DNA from: Gemmatimonadota bacterium | GTDB lineage: Bacteria; Gemmatimonadota; Gemmatimonadetes; Gemmatimonadales; Gemmatimonadaceae | Reading direction: 5' to 3' | Assembly (NCBI GenBank): GCA_028287305.1 | Contig: JAQBPX010000015.1 | Span: 302,981 to 366,980, forward strand | DNA: 64,000 nucleotides | Part shown: one piece after another, positions 40,222-48,873 of the stretch | Layout of the letters: the number at the start of each line of letters is the position of its first letter | How positions within the stretch are numbered: the first letter of the stretch is position 1 | Notes under the pieces: generated by a model | Told to the model about the DNA's origin: nothing | The model's database searches: none | Seen by the model: the letters and a program-made list of their open reading frames with translations, nothing else | Translations under genes and position numbers: made by a program

Positions 40222-41390
40222 GGCGCAACATCGCCGGCGCACCAGCGCAGCGCTACGTCCTCGAGCACGCGCGTCGCGAGCTCGATCTCCGCGACCGGCA
40301 CGAATTCCTCCGCCGCGTGCGCCAGGGAGATGTCCCCCGGCCCGAAGCAGACCGCCGGAATGCCGGCCTCGTTGAGGAGCGCACAGTCTGTCCAGGCGCT
40401 CATCCCCTCGATCACCCGCGTTCGGCCGGCACGCTCGAGCGCGCCCTGAAGCGCCTGCACCACGGGCGCGTCCAGCGCCACGTCGCTGGGGGCCATGGCG
40501 ACCATCAGCGACACGTCTGCCGAAAAGCTCGGGCTCCGGGCCTTCACGCGCGCACATGCCTCGCGCACCTCGGCCAGCACGTCGTCCGGCCCTTCACCAG
40601 GAATCGTTCGACGCTCGAGCTTGAGGGTGCACGTCTCGGGGTAGGTGGACATGCCGGTGCCGCCCTCGATCAGCGACGCATGCAGCGACGGCCGTCCGAG
40701 CAGCGGGTGCGCGCGCGTCGGAAGCACCTCGGCCTCCATGCGATCCAGCTCGGCCAGCAACAGGCCAGCGTGACGCACGGCATCCACGCCGATGTCCCAC
40801 CGGCTGCCATGCGCCGCGCGGCCGTGCACGATGACGGACACCCACGCGAAGCCGCGGTGCGCGGGCATGATCGCGAGGCGCGTGGGCTCCGTGACGATGG
40901 CCGCGTCAGCACGCACTCCGCTCGAGATCAGGTGGCGCGTGCCGAGACTCTCCCACTCCTCGTCGATCACTGCCGCGACCAGCACCTCGCCGCTCACCAG
41001 GCGCTCCCCGGCGCGCGCCGCGGCGGCGCACATCGCCGCCACGCCGCCCTTCATGTCCGCCGAGCCGCGGCCGAACAGCGCGCCATCGCGCTCGCTGGGC
41101 GTGAACGGCTCGTGCGTCATCCCCTCCACGCCCACCACGTCCAGGTGGCCGTTGAACATCAGCACGCGCTCACCCGGCGTGCCGATGCGCGCGATCACGT
41201 TCATTCGCCCGGGCGCCGCTTCATGCAGCTCCGTGCGGAAACCCCACTCCTGCAGCACGTCGCGCAACAGCAATGCGACGCGCGCCTCGCCCGGCGCACC
41301 CGGCACCAGCGTGGGGTTGCGGGAATCCACGCGCACCATCGCCCTGGTGAGCGCAAGCGCATCGCCGCGCGCGATGGGTGAGTGGCTCAT
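40209..41390 (-). CDS. M20-family metallopeptidase (ArgE/DapE-like deacylase)
   Basis: A 393-residue di-zinc amidohydrolase. Metal-site landmarks: MFNGHLDVVGVEG (His, Asp), FGRGSADMKGG (bridging Asp), IDEEWESLG (catalytic Glu and ligand Glu), and the C-terminal DISLAHAAEEFV (His). Relatives remove acyl or succinyl groups from amino acids (ArgE, DapE, CPG2); the substrate cannot be assigned. It is translationally coupled to the GHMP kinase by a 4-nt overlap. Confidence 0.85.
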   Translation of the reverse strand: MSHSPIARGDALALTRAMVRVDSRNPTLVPGAPGEARVALLLRDVLQEWGFRTELHEAAPGRMNVIARIGTPGERVLMFNGHLDVVGVEGMTHEPFTPSERDGALFGRGSADMKGGVAAMCAAAARAGERLVSGEVLVAAVIDEEWESLGTRHLISSGVRADAAIVTEPTRLAIMPAHRGFAWVSVIVHGRAAHGSRWDIGVDAVRHAGLLLAELDRMEAEVLPTRAHPLLGRPSLHASLIEGGTGMSTYPETCTLKLERRTIPGEGPDDVLAEVREACARVKARSPSFSADVSLMVAMAPSDVALDAPVVQALQGALERAGRTRVIEGMSAWTDCALLNEAGIPAVCFGPGDISLAHAAEEFVPVAEIELATRVLEDVALRWCAGDVAPWRS

Positions 41391-42352
41391 TGCGACAGCG
41401 GCGCTTCCGCCGTGACATGGAGCCCGGCCTCATCCACGTGCCACGGCAACAGCTGCCCCAGCGACGCGACCGCACTGCGCACCTCAGCCTCACGCCCCTC
41501 GGCGGCGATGACGATCACACAGCCTCCACCGGATGCCCCGAGTGCCTTGCCGCCCAGCGCCCCGCAGTGGCGCGCGCGGTCGAGGATCTCGTCGATGCGC
41601 GGCGTCGGGATGGCGGGGTGCAGCGCGCGCTGGTGCGTCCAGTGCTCGCCCACGAGCGCACCGAGCGTATCGATCGCGCCCATCGCGAGCGCGCTCGCCA
41701 TCTCCTCGGCGAGCCCCTTCATGCGCGCGAGTGCGCTCACCACGCGGGGCACCTTCGCCTCGTATGCATCGAGCACGGCGGTGATCGTGTCGCCCGAGAT
41801 GCGCGACTCTCCCGTGTAGACCAGCACGCACCGGCGCTCCAGCGAGTCGCGCGTGCGCGCGGATAGCGGAATACGTCGGACGCGTGTGGTGTCGGTGAAC
41901 TCGAGTGCGAGCGCGCCGCCGTGCGTGGCGGCGTAGTGGTCCTGGCGCCCGCCGGCGATGCCCAGGTCCTCGACTTCGATCTTGCGCCCGAGTTCGGCGA
42001 TCGCCGACGGGTCGATGGGCTGCTGCTGCCACGACGCGATCGCGCCGAGGATCGCAGCGCTCGCGGCGGATGATCCGCCGAGTCCGGCACCCTGCGGAAA
42101 GTCGCATCCCAGCTGCATCGCGACATCCTCCAGCTGCGCGCGCCGGAGGGCTGCGTCGATCAGCCGGTGATCCTGCGCGGCGGAGCGATGCGCATCGTCG
42201 CCGTGAACGCGGCGGGCGAGGGATGCGGAAGCGTAACGATCGATCGCGAGGTTGCAGACGAATCCGCCCTCGCGATCGCAGTACGGCGGGACATCGGTCC
42301 ACCCGCCGCCGAAGTCGATGCGCGTGGGAGCGCGAGCGACGAGGCGCGTCAT
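41387..42352 (-). CDS. GHMP-family sugar kinase (HddA-like)
   Basis: A 321-residue small-molecule kinase. The start RAPTRIDFGGGWTDVPPYC is the hallmark of the heptose-7-phosphate kinase (HddA)/fucokinase-type branch. The ATP loop is PQGAGLGGSSAASAAILG, and the C-terminal motif is GALGGKALGASGGGC. HddA phosphorylates D-glycero-alpha-D-manno-heptose-7-phosphate for GDP-heptose. No other heptose genes are present here, so the exact sugar is unsure. Confidence 0.8.
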   Translation of the reverse strand: MTRLVARAPTRIDFGGGWTDVPPYCDREGGFVCNLAIDRYASASLARRVHGDDAHRSAAQDHRLIDAALRRAQLEDVAMQLGCDFPQGAGLGGSSAASAAILGAIASWQQQPIDPSAIAELGRKIEVEDLGIAGGRQDHYAATHGGALALEFTDTTRVRRIPLSARTRDSLERRCVLVYTGESRISGDTITAVLDAYEAKVPRVVSALARMKGLAEEMASALAMGAIDTLGALVGEHWTHQRALHPAIPTPRIDEILDRARHCGALGGKALGASGGGCVIVIAAEGREAEVRSAVASLGQLLPWHVDEAGLHVTAEAPLSQ

Positions 42353-42373
42353 GGACTGAGGATAACGGAAGGG

Positions 42374-43099
42374 CTACCCGCGCGCTGCGTTCGGGACTTT
42401 CTCCCCCTGGCGGACTTCGACGGGCTGCGCCGGGCCGGCGCCGAGGGCTCCGGCGTCCTGTGACTGTGCACGCTCGGTCATCAGGCGGGTGACCCACCGC
42501 TGGCCCTCGCTCACGCGCTCGACCTCGATGGCCACGGAGTCGATGGCCTGCTCGAAGCGGGTGAAGCGCTCGAGCACCTCGGCGGGAAGCGAAACGACGG
42601 CAGCGCTGCCCCGCTTCCAGAGGCGCCGCGCCCAGGCGAAGAACACCGGAAAGAGCAGCACACCGGTGATGCAGATCGCAGTGATCGCGATCTCGCCCTC
42701 GTTCGGGCCGTTGTTGTAGTTCTCGTTTCGCGGCTGCTCGGTGGAGGTGCCGGGCACTGCGGCGGCCTGGGCCAGGGAACGCTCATTGGCCGCGATCTGC
42801 TGGTCCACGTTCGAGATCTGCTTGTCGAGTTCCGTGAGGCGCGACTCGAGGCCGGCGCGGTCGGCGCCGGTCACCCGGCCCTCACGAAGGCGCTGGGCGA
42901 TCGAGAGCCGCTTGCTCTCGAGGTTGTCGAGCTGCTCACGGAGCACGTCGCGCTGCGAGCGGATGGCCCGGTACGCCTCGGTGGGATCGACGACGTTGAC
43001 GTTCACGTCGGGCGAGCCGGCGACCTTGGCGACGGGCGCCTGGGGGGCGGTGGGCGCGGCTGGTGCGGCGGGGGGCTGCTGCTGCGACAAAGCTGGCAT
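42374..43099 (-). CDS. coiled-coil single-TM protein
   Basis: A 241-residue protein: Pro/Ala-rich N terminus, a predicted coiled coil around 45-115 (QRDVLREQLDNLESKRLSIA and following heptads), a linker, then a TM helix near 145-162 (IAITAICITGVLLFPVFFAW) and a helical C-terminal part with a Gln/Gly-rich end. Function is unknown. Its start lies about 100 bp downstream of the tRNA-Asn gene on the same strand. Confidence 0.65.
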   Translation of the reverse strand: MPALSQQQPPAAPAAPTAPQAPVAKVAGSPDVNVNVVDPTEAYRAIRSQRDVLREQLDNLESKRLSIAQRLREGRVTGADRAGLESRLTELDKQISNVDQQIAANERSLAQAAAVPGTSTEQPRNENYNNGPNEGEIAITAICITGVLLFPVFFAWARRLWKRGSAAVVSLPAEVLERFTRFEQAIDSVAIEVERVSEGQRWVTRLMTERAQSQDAGALGAGPAQPVEVRQGEKVPNAARG

Positions 43100-43199
43100 T
43101 CAATTCTCCGAACCTGCGACGGGAGCTCGTGGACCTTGTCCACGATACTACGCGCCGGGCGGAACCGGGAGTTTCGGTTTTGCCAAATTCACGGGCGAA

Positions 43200-43272
43200 C
43201 TGGGGCGGCAGGAGTCGAACCTGCAACTTCCCGGGTAACAGCCGGGCGGTCTGCCAATTGACCTACACCCCA
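43200..43272 (-). tRNA. tRNA-Asn (GTT)
   Basis: A 73-nt cloverleaf on the minus strand. The 7-bp acceptor TGGGGTG pairs with CGCCCCA (one G-T pair); D-arm GGTC/GACC; anticodon loop CTGTTAC with stem CCCGG/CCGGG gives anticodon GTT; T-arm GCAGG-TTCGACT-CCTGC. The discriminator is G73, as expected for Asn. The CCA end is not encoded. A terminator for the small upstream transcript lies 19 bp before it. Confidence 0.95.
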
Positions 43273-43290
43273 TCGGGTGGTACACCAACG

Positions 43291-43320
43291 AAAAAGCCCG
43301 CCGGACCGAAGTCGGCGGGC
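43291..43320 (-). terminator. Rho-independent terminator upstream of tRNA-Asn
   Basis: On the minus strand an 8-bp GC stem (43313-43320 with 43296-43303) is followed by TTTTT (43295-43291). No annotated minus-strand gene other than the 21-codon frame at 43351 precedes it, so it implies a short transcript here. Confidence 0.75.
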
Positions 43321-43350
43321 GGGCGGAGCCTGGACAACGGGCGCGCGAGC

Positions 43351-43416
43351 CTAGCCGAACCTCCGGAGGGAGTTCCGATTATTGGTATTCGCGCGGTTGT
43401 TCGTGGCGAGCTGCAT
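43351..43416 (-). CDS. candidate 21-residue small protein
   Basis: ATG 43416 to TAG 43353-43351 encodes a 21-residue basic peptide rich in Asn and Arg (NNRANTNNRNSLRRFG at the C-terminal end). Support: a promoter with 17-bp spacing ends seven bases before the ATG (leaderless arrangement), and an intrinsic terminator follows 30 bp later. There is no Shine-Dalgarno. The unit could instead be a small RNA of about 120 nt. I do not recognise a family. Confidence 0.4.
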   Translation of the reverse strand: MQLATNNRANTNNRNSLRRFG

Positions 43417-43423
43417 GGAATGC

Positions 43424-43452
43424 AGTGTAGGGTGTGGCGGGCTGGGGTGCAA
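43424..43452 (-). promoter_or_regulatory. promoter of the small minus-strand transcript
   Basis: On the minus strand TTGCAC (43452-43447) and TACACT (43429-43424) are separated by 17 bp. The predicted start is at or next to ATG 43416. The same region is upstream of the divergent amidohydrolase gene. Confidence 0.5.
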
Positions 43453-43489
43453 TAGGGATATTTGCCGCATCCTTCCTCGGAGAGTTCGC

Positions 43490-44923
43490 GTGCACCGCCT
43501 GTCCCGCTTCATGTTGCTCGGCTGCTGCCTGTCGCCCCTGTCGCTCCTGGCGCAGGAGACGCCCACCGAGCGCTCCGCCGCGCACGTGGTGGTTGCGAAG
43601 CTCGACTCCCTCGAGCGCTCGCTCGACGTGCCGCGCATCATCGCGCAGCTCACGGCGCCCAGTCGCTCACGCGACCAGGTGACGGCGCGCGCGAAGGAGC
43701 TGATGGACACCGAGCTCATGGCGATGGCCGACGACATCACGCGCCACCCGGAGATCGGCTTCCAGGAGACGCGATCGGTGAAGCTCCTCACCGACTGGCT
43801 CTCGGCGCACGGCTTCACCGTCACGCAGGGAGTCGCGGGATTCCGCACGGCGTTCGTGGCGCGCTACGACAGGGGCACGCCCGGCCCGAACCTCGGCGTG
43901 ATCGTGGAGTACGACGCCCTGCGCGGCACGAAGGGAAACTTCCACGGCGACCAGCACAGCGCGCAGGGCCCGGTGGGCCTCGCTGCCGCGGTGGCAACGG
44001 CCGAGTTCCTGACGCGCACGAAGACGCCGGGCACCGTCACGGTGTATGGAACGCCGGCCGAGGAGATGATGCCGCCGGCGGCCAAGCGGCAGATGAATGA
44101 CTCGGCCGTGTTTCGCGGCGCCGACGTCATCGTGCGCAGCCACTCGAGCACCGCGACCACGCGCGCCGCGCCGGGCTTCGGCACCTGCTGCCTGAACATC
44201 GACGGCGTGCGCTACGTGTTCAGCGGCGCGCCGGCACACCAGATGATGGCGTGGGACGGGCGCAACGCGCTCACGGCGGTGATCCGGTTGTTCGAGTCCA
44301 TCGATGGGCTGCGCAGCAACATCCGTCCCGAGGCGCGCATCCAGGGGATCATTCCCGAGGGTGGCGCGGCGCCGAACGTGGTGCCGGATCGCGCGGTGGC
44401 GGACTTCTATATCCGCTATCCGGACGAGGTGTACCTGGCGCAGATGCGGCAGTTGATCGACGATGCGGCGCGGGGCGCGGCGCTGGCAACGGGCACGAAG
44501 TTGAAGATCGAGCACTACGGCAGCATGCGCGACGGCATCTCCGTCGCGACGCTCGACGAGCTGGGTTACGCGTACGCGAAGATGTTCGGCGGCGACAAGG
44601 TGCAGCTCGAGCCGGGCAAGCCGCAGGGGTTCGAGGAGACGGGCGCGGTGTCGGCGATCATGCCTGGCGTGGGGATCAGCGCGCACACGAGCAACGGCTC
44701 GTTCCACACGTACGAGATGCTTGCGGACGCGACGACTGATGTGGGGCATCGCGGCTTCCTGGCGGATGCGCAGGCGATGGCGGCGCTGCTGCACGACTTC
44801 GCGACGCACCCGGAGTATCGGGCGGCGGTGAAGCGGGAGTTCGACACGATTCGCGCGCTGCAGCAGGAGTATCGGGAGGCGCTGAAGGTGGCGTATCCGC
44901 TGCCGAAGGTGGCGGAGCCGTGA
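43490..44923 (+). CDS. secreted M20 amidohydrolase (AbgB-like)
   Basis: A 477-residue exported metal-dependent amidohydrolase. GTG 43490 follows GGAGA and begins the signal RFMLLGCCLSPLSLLAQE. Landmarks fit the aminobenzoyl-glutamate utilisation B/amidohydrolase branch of M20: HPEIGFQETRSVKLL, VIVEYDALRG, GDQHSAQGPVG, TPAEEMMPPAAK, SGAPAHQMMAWDGRNAL and the C-terminal GHRGFLADAQAM. The amide substrate, probably a peptide or acyl-amino acid taken from outside, is not known. Confidence 0.85.
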   Translation: MHRLSRFMLLGCCLSPLSLLAQETPTERSAAHVVVAKLDSLERSLDVPRIIAQLTAPSRSRDQVTARAKELMDTELMAMADDITRHPEIGFQETRSVKLLTDWLSAHGFTVTQGVAGFRTAFVARYDRGTPGPNLGVIVEYDALRGTKGNFHGDQHSAQGPVGLAAAVATAEFLTRTKTPGTVTVYGTPAEEMMPPAAKRQMNDSAVFRGADVIVRSHSSTATTRAAPGFGTCCLNIDGVRYVFSGAPAHQMMAWDGRNALTAVIRLFESIDGLRSNIRPEARIQGIIPEGGAAPNVVPDRAVADFYIRYPDEVYLAQMRQLIDDAARGAALATGTKLKIEHYGSMRDGISVATLDELGYAYAKMFGGDKVQLEPGKPQGFEETGAVSAIMPGVGISAHTSNGSFHTYEMLADATTDVGHRGFLADAQAMAALLHDFATHPEYRAAVKREFDTIRALQQEYREALKVAYPLPKVAEP

Positions 44924-44932
44924 CTTGACGCG

Positions 44933-45107
44933 CGCCACACGTAGGGGTCACTCGGCGCAATGACGTCCTTGGGGGCACTACGCACGCGGATGGCCGCTGA
45001 ACGGCAACGGCAGATGGCCGCGGTAATGAAACGGAACCATTGAAAATGCACAGCAGTCGGGTTCGTGCTCGACGGGTGTGCCGTATCAAAAACTCAGTGT
45101 GGAGCGC
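44933..45107. repeat. composite element: half family C plus ACGGCAC-type hairpin
   Basis: The left part 44933-45020 repeats the flank and left arm of the element at 35978 (CTACGCACGCGGATGGCCGC at 44978). The right arm of family C is missing; instead 45047-45107 matches the element at 37041 (GTCGGGTTCG, GGGTGTGCCGT, GTGTGGAGCGCG). It fills the gap between convergent genes and looks like a recombinant of two elements. Confidence 0.6.
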
Positions 45108-45110
45108 GCC

Positions 45111-45575
45111 TCAGGAAGAATGGTCGTGCACGATCTTCCACTTTCCGTCCACGCGCCGCATGAGCAGTGACGTGGGACCCTTGGCCGTGACGGAATCGCC
45201 GCGCTGCAGCACGTAGAAGGCGATCGCGTTGGCGACGTCGGGGGCAAGCAGGTCCACCTCGAGCGACTCGAAGTGGAGTGAGTCGCGCTTGCCGCCCGGC
45301 GCGAAGCGCGCGGCGTACACGCCGCGGATGGCGGGGATGCCGTGCAGCACTCCGCGGGGCGTCACGAACGTGGTGGTACTGTCGGCGGCGTAATCCGACA
45401 GGAATTCATCGAGGTCACCTGCATTCCAGGCGCGCGCACCGTGATCAAGCGTCGCCCGGATTTCCGCCAGCGCGGAGTCGTGCGTTGCGCTGCCTCCCAT
45501 CGAGATCGCCGCGCTGCACGACGCGAGCGCCGCGGTGGCGACGACGAGCAGCGCGCGCCGGGTGAGAAGGGGCAT
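45111..45575 (-). CDS. secreted SnoaL/DUF4440-like NTF2-fold lipoprotein
   Basis: A 154-residue protein with signal LLVVATAALASC (lipobox, Cys20), then one NTF2-like domain: HGARAWNAGDLDEFLSDYAA, STTTFVTPRGVLHGIPAIRG, and the closing VDGKWKIVHDHSS. Members bind small ligands or act as ketosteroid-isomerase-like proteins; the function here is unknown. It lies 5 bp downstream of the H1-like gene, so it is co-transcribed with it. Confidence 0.8.
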   Translation of the reverse strand: MPLLTRRALLVVATAALASCSAAISMGGSATHDSALAEIRATLDHGARAWNAGDLDEFLSDYAADSTTTFVTPRGVLHGIPAIRGVYAARFAPGGKRDSLHFESLEVDLLAPDVANAIAFYVLQRGDSVTAKGPTSLLMRRVDGKWKIVHDHSS

Positions 45576-45580
45576 GAGCC

Positions 45581-46312
45581 CTACCGCTTCTTGCCCTTCG
45601 CGACGGGCTTCGATTTCGGCGCGGCCTTGCCACCCGTCTTCGCGGCGCTCTTCACGGCTGGCTTCTTGGCAGCGGGCTTCGCGGGCGCCTTGGCCGCAGT
45701 CTTGGCGGGCGCCTTTGCCGCTGGCTTCGCGGCGGCCTTCGCTGGCGCCTTGGCAGTAGCCTTCGCCGGGACCTTTGCGGCGGCCCTGGCCGGAGCCTTG
45801 GCGGCTGGCTTCGGAGCCGCAGCCTTGGGGGCGGGCTTCTCCGGTGCCGGCTTCGCCTGCACGCGCGCGGCAGCACGCGCGGCGTTCGCGGCCGCGAGCT
45901 GGACCTCGGCACGCGCGACTGCCTCGGCCTTGGCCTTCGCCATCTTCTCCTCGGCCACCTTCGATGCGGTGGGACGCGTGCGCTCCGAGGCGGGGCGCTT
46001 CATGTGCGCCTCTTCGGCTTCCTTGAGGAGCTTGTCCGCCTCTTCCTGCGTCATCTGCCCGCGACGCACCATGAAGTTGGTCAGGTCGCGCGCGCTCTCG
46101 ATCGCGAAGCCCGCCACGCCGGCCGCAGCGCTGATCACGTCGCGCATGGCGGAGGAGACCGCGGTGCCTGCTTCCTGCGAGATGACCTGGGCGCGCTCGG
46201 CGAGCTCGGCGAGCGCATCCTTCATGTCACCCCGATTGCCGAACCCACGTCGAGGCGCCGGGGCGCCGTTGGTCGGAGCGGGTGGCGTGGTGGGCTGAGC
46301 CTTATCCATCAT
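45581..46312 (-). CDS. phasin-like / histone H1-like protein with AKP repeats
   Basis: A 243-residue protein. An N-terminal helical domain of about 110 residues (DMKDALAELAERAQVISQEA, MRDVISAAAGVAGFAIESAR, MTQEEADKLLKEAEEAH) is phasin- or polyhydroxyalkanoate-system-like. The C-terminal half is Lys/Ala/Pro repeats (AAKAPAKAAAKPAAKAPAK), as in bacterial H1-like DNA-binding tails. The repeats come from tandem DNA units at about 45650-45870. DNA or polyanion binding is inferred from composition. A promoter is predicted at 46421-46448. Confidence 0.75.
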   Translation of the reverse strand: MMDKAQPTTPPAPTNGAPAPRRGFGNRGDMKDALAELAERAQVISQEAGTAVSSAMRDVISAAAGVAGFAIESARDLTNFMVRRGQMTQEEADKLLKEAEEAHMKRPASERTRPTASKVAEEKMAKAKAEAVARAEVQLAAANAARAAARVQAKPAPEKPAPKAAAPKPAAKAPARAAAKVPAKATAKAPAKAAAKPAAKAPAKTAAKAPAKPAAKKPAVKSAAKTGGKAAPKSKPVAKGKKR

Positions 46313-46420
46313 TGCCTCGTACGGTCGGAAGCGTGCGGAGCGCGACTGGCGCGGCGTTGCTGCGGCCGCTTCCGTGCGCGAGATTGGCCCGGCTGGCGCC
46401 GCCGGGCTGCATTTGGGCCA

Positions 46421-46448
46421 AGTATATGATTTTTCGACAGTTTGGCAA
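46421..46448 (-). promoter_or_regulatory. promoter of the H1-like gene
   Basis: On the minus strand TTGCCA (46448-46443) and TATACT (46426-46421), spacing 16 bp, both five of six to consensus, about 110 bp upstream of ATG 46312. This is one of the best sigma-70-type promoters in the window. The rest of the 245-bp divergent gap shows no gene. Confidence 0.65.
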
Positions 46449-46557
46449 GGATTGGTGAGAGGGAGTCGAGAGGGTTACTGGGTGCAGGGAGAGGGCCAAC
46501 GATGCAGTCTCCAGATGCAGTCGTCCGGTATCCATAGGAGCATCATAACAACACCAT

Positions 46558-47649
46558 ATGCTCAATTCCATAAAAGTGCTCGACCTGTCCCGCGTCCTTG
46601 CCGGACCCCTCTGCTCCATGATGCTCGGCGACCTCGGCGCACGCGTCATAAAGATCGAGCGACCCGGGTCGGGCGATGACACCCGCGGGTGGGGACCGCC
46701 CTTCGACGAGCGTGGCGAAAGTGCCTACTTCCTGGCGGTCAATCGCAACAAGCTCTCGGTGGCCGCCGACCTGCGCCTGGCGGCCGATCGCGTGCTGATC
46801 GAGCGGTTGCTGGCCCAGGCGGACGTAGTCATCGAGAACTTCCTGCCGGGGGCGCTCGCTCGCACGGGGCTCGATCCTGACGCGATTCGAGCGCGACATC
46901 CGTCGCTGGTGTGGTGCACCATCGAGGGATTTCCCGAGCATCCCGCCCGCCCGGGATACGACTTCGTGGTGCAGGCCGAGTGCGGCTGGATGGCCATCAC
47001 GGGCGAACCGGAAGGGGCGGCGATGAAGCACGGCGTGGCGCTCGTGGACCTGGTGGCCGGGAAGGATGCCGCGATCGGCATCCTCGGCGCGCTCGTCGCG
47101 CGCGCGGGAGACGGACAGGGCCGTCATGTGCGGACGTCGCTCGCCGGAAGTGCGCGCGCCGCACTCATCAACGTGGCGCAGAACGCGCTCGTGAGCGGGC
47201 GCGACGCGCGGCGCTGGGGAAACGCGCACGCGAACCTGGTCCCGTACCAGCTGTTCCAGGCGGCGGACCGCGCAATCGTCATCGCGCTGGGGAATGATTC
47301 GCAGTGGGCCGCGTGCGCCACTGCGCTTGGCTTGCCCGAGCTCGCTGCCGACGCGGGGCTCGCCACCAACGCGGGACGACTGGGGCGGCGGGACGAGGTG
47401 GTTCGCGCCGTGAGTGAGCGCGTGCGCGCCGTCAGCGCGTCGGAGTGGGTGGACCGACTCGCGCGTGCGGGAGTGCCGTGCGGAATGGTGCGCGGCGTGC
47501 TCGAGGCGATCGGCGAGGTGGGGGCATCGCCGCTGACCGGAATGCCGTCGAGCGTCGGCGGTGCGGTGCACCGGGCGCCGCCCCGACTGGATGAGCATGG
47601 CGCGGTGGTGAGGGAGCGCGGCTGGGAGGCCTTCGTGTTACCCGGCTGA
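46558..47649 (+). CDS. CaiB/BaiF-family (class III) CoA-transferase
   Basis: A 363-residue acyl-CoA transferase. Seen: KVLDLSRVLAGPLCSMMLGD, GARVIKIERPGSGDDTRGWG, YFLAVNRNKLSV, VVIENFLPGALAR, GYDFVVQAECGWMAITG, and VALVDLVAGKDAAIGIL with the catalytic-region Asp. The acyl substrate is not predictable; relatives act on carnitine, formate, oxalate, succinate or terpenoid acids. No partner dehydrogenase lies adjacent. Confidence 0.88.
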   Translation: MLNSIKVLDLSRVLAGPLCSMMLGDLGARVIKIERPGSGDDTRGWGPPFDERGESAYFLAVNRNKLSVAADLRLAADRVLIERLLAQADVVIENFLPGALARTGLDPDAIRARHPSLVWCTIEGFPEHPARPGYDFVVQAECGWMAITGEPEGAAMKHGVALVDLVAGKDAAIGILGALVARAGDGQGRHVRTSLAGSARAALINVAQNALVSGRDARRWGNAHANLVPYQLFQAADRAIVIALGNDSQWAACATALGLPELAADAGLATNAGRLGRRDEVVRAVSERVRAVSASEWVDRLARAGVPCGMVRGVLEAIGEVGASPLTGMPSSVGGAVHRAPPRLDEHGAVVRERGWEAFVLPG

Positions 47650-47763
47650 CCGCCGTTTCGTCCTCCTTGCGTGACGACGCTCGCAAGGCGGTCCACCGTA
47701 AACGCCCTGTCCGAATCACGGGCTGCGCGTTACTCTATCGTCGTGAAGACGACGGAGACGGAA

Positions 47764-48309
47764 GTGGACGCTGGCCTGGAGAACCAGGACCAGCTCGTCA
47801 TACAGCGCGTGCTCGCGGGCAACCGCGACGCGTTCAGGATCCTCATCTCCCGCTACAGCGACCCGCTCTACCGTCACGCGCTCTGCATGACGGGCAGTCC
47901 GGACGTGGCGGAAGACATCCTGCAGATGTCCTTCATCAAGGCGTACCAGCACCTCGCCGAGGTGCGTGGCCGCTTCGATGCCTGGGTGTTTCGCATCGTC
48001 GCCAATGGCTGCAAGGACTGGCTGAAGAACATTCGCCGGTCGCACCTCAGCTATGACGAGGATGACCAGGCTTCCGGGTTTGCGACGCCCGAGGAAGAGC
48101 TCGACCGCACGGAGTTGCGGACCGACCTCGACCGCGCGCTCGCGACGCTGCCGGCCTCGCTCCGCGAGGCGTTCGTGATGAAGCACGTGGAGGGACGGTC
48201 GTACGAGGAGATGGCGGACCTGCTGGGCACCACTGTCGGGGCGTTGAAGATGCGCGTGCACCGCGCGCGCGAGGCGCTCCAGGCCCTACTCGAGGAGAAG
48301 TACGCGTAA
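47764..48309 (+). CDS. ECF sigma-70 factor
   Basis: A 181-residue sigma factor. Region 2: RDAFRILISRYSDPLYRHAL ... DVAEDILQMSFIKAYQHL, RFDAWVFRIVANGCKDWLK. Region 4: LPASLREAFVMKHVEGRSY, ADLLGTTVGALKMRVHRARE. GTG 47764 is chosen because GGAG lies six bases upstream; GTG 47743 or 47671 would lengthen it without a ribosome site. Its stop overlaps the ATG of the next gene (TAATG). Confidence 0.85.
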   Translation: MDAGLENQDQLVIQRVLAGNRDAFRILISRYSDPLYRHALCMTGSPDVAEDILQMSFIKAYQHLAEVRGRFDAWVFRIVANGCKDWLKNIRRSHLSYDEDDQASGFATPEEELDRTELRTDLDRALATLPASLREAFVMKHVEGRSYEEMADLLGTTVGALKMRVHRAREALQALLEEKYA

Positions 48310-48746
48310 TGTTTGACGACTTCAATTCCGAGTCCGGCGTCCGCAACGACGGCCGCGCTCGTGACCGGCAGCGCGACGACGCGCGCAATTTGTTCGAGCG
48401 CGAAGTGCCGCTTGGACAGACGGGCGAGACGTCCCTCGCGATTGCCGTGCACGCCTGGCTCGATGGCGAGCTTCCGGAGTCCGTGCTGCGCAGGGGCGAC
48501 AGCGCGCGTGACGTGGACTTCTGGAACCGTCTCGGCGAGGAGACGAGCGCGCGCCGCCACATGCGGACGCCCACGCACATCCAGGATCGCATCATGGAAG
48601 CGCTGCCGCAGCACGCGCCGCAGCTGATCACCCCATGGTTCCAGCGCGAGCTCGTGCTCACGCCTGCAAGCGCTGTCGCCATCGGATCGGCGCTCGTCGC
48701 CGTGACCGCGGCCGCGACCGCCGCGTTCATGGGCGTCATTCGCTAG
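48309..48746 (+). CDS. anti-sigma-like single-TM protein
   Basis: A 145-residue protein coupled to the sigma gene. It contains VHAWLDGELPE, an anti-sigma-like short helix, but no HxxxCxxC zinc motif. A C-terminal TM helix (ASAVAIGSALVAVTAAATAA) ends at the protein's end, so almost nothing is periplasmic. It would control its partner from the membrane, with sensing probably done by another protein. Confidence 0.7.
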   Translation: MFDDFNSESGVRNDGRARDRQRDDARNLFEREVPLGQTGETSLAIAVHAWLDGELPESVLRRGDSARDVDFWNRLGEETSARRHMRTPTHIQDRIMEALPQHAPQLITPWFQRELVLTPASAVAIGSALVAVTAAATAAFMGVIR

Positions 48747-48769
48747 CACGGTGCGGTAGCGGACATATC

Positions 48770-48802
48770 GAGGGGCTGATCCAGGTGGATCGGCCCCTCT
48801 TT
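48770..48802 (+). terminator. terminator of the sigma/anti-sigma operon
   Basis: A 13-bp stem (48770-48782 with 48787-48799, one G-T pair) around AGGT is followed by TTT. It lies 23 bp after the anti-sigma stop. Confidence 0.8.
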
Positions 48803-48873
48803 CATAGTCGGCCTCGGTAAGGCATGGTATCTGCCACCATCACGTCCTGAACACGCCAGCATCGGGGGAGACC

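Noticed and set aside
45650..45870. CRISPR- or satellite-like tandem repeats
   Set aside because: In-frame units encoding the AKP tail of the H1-like protein; no unique spacers.
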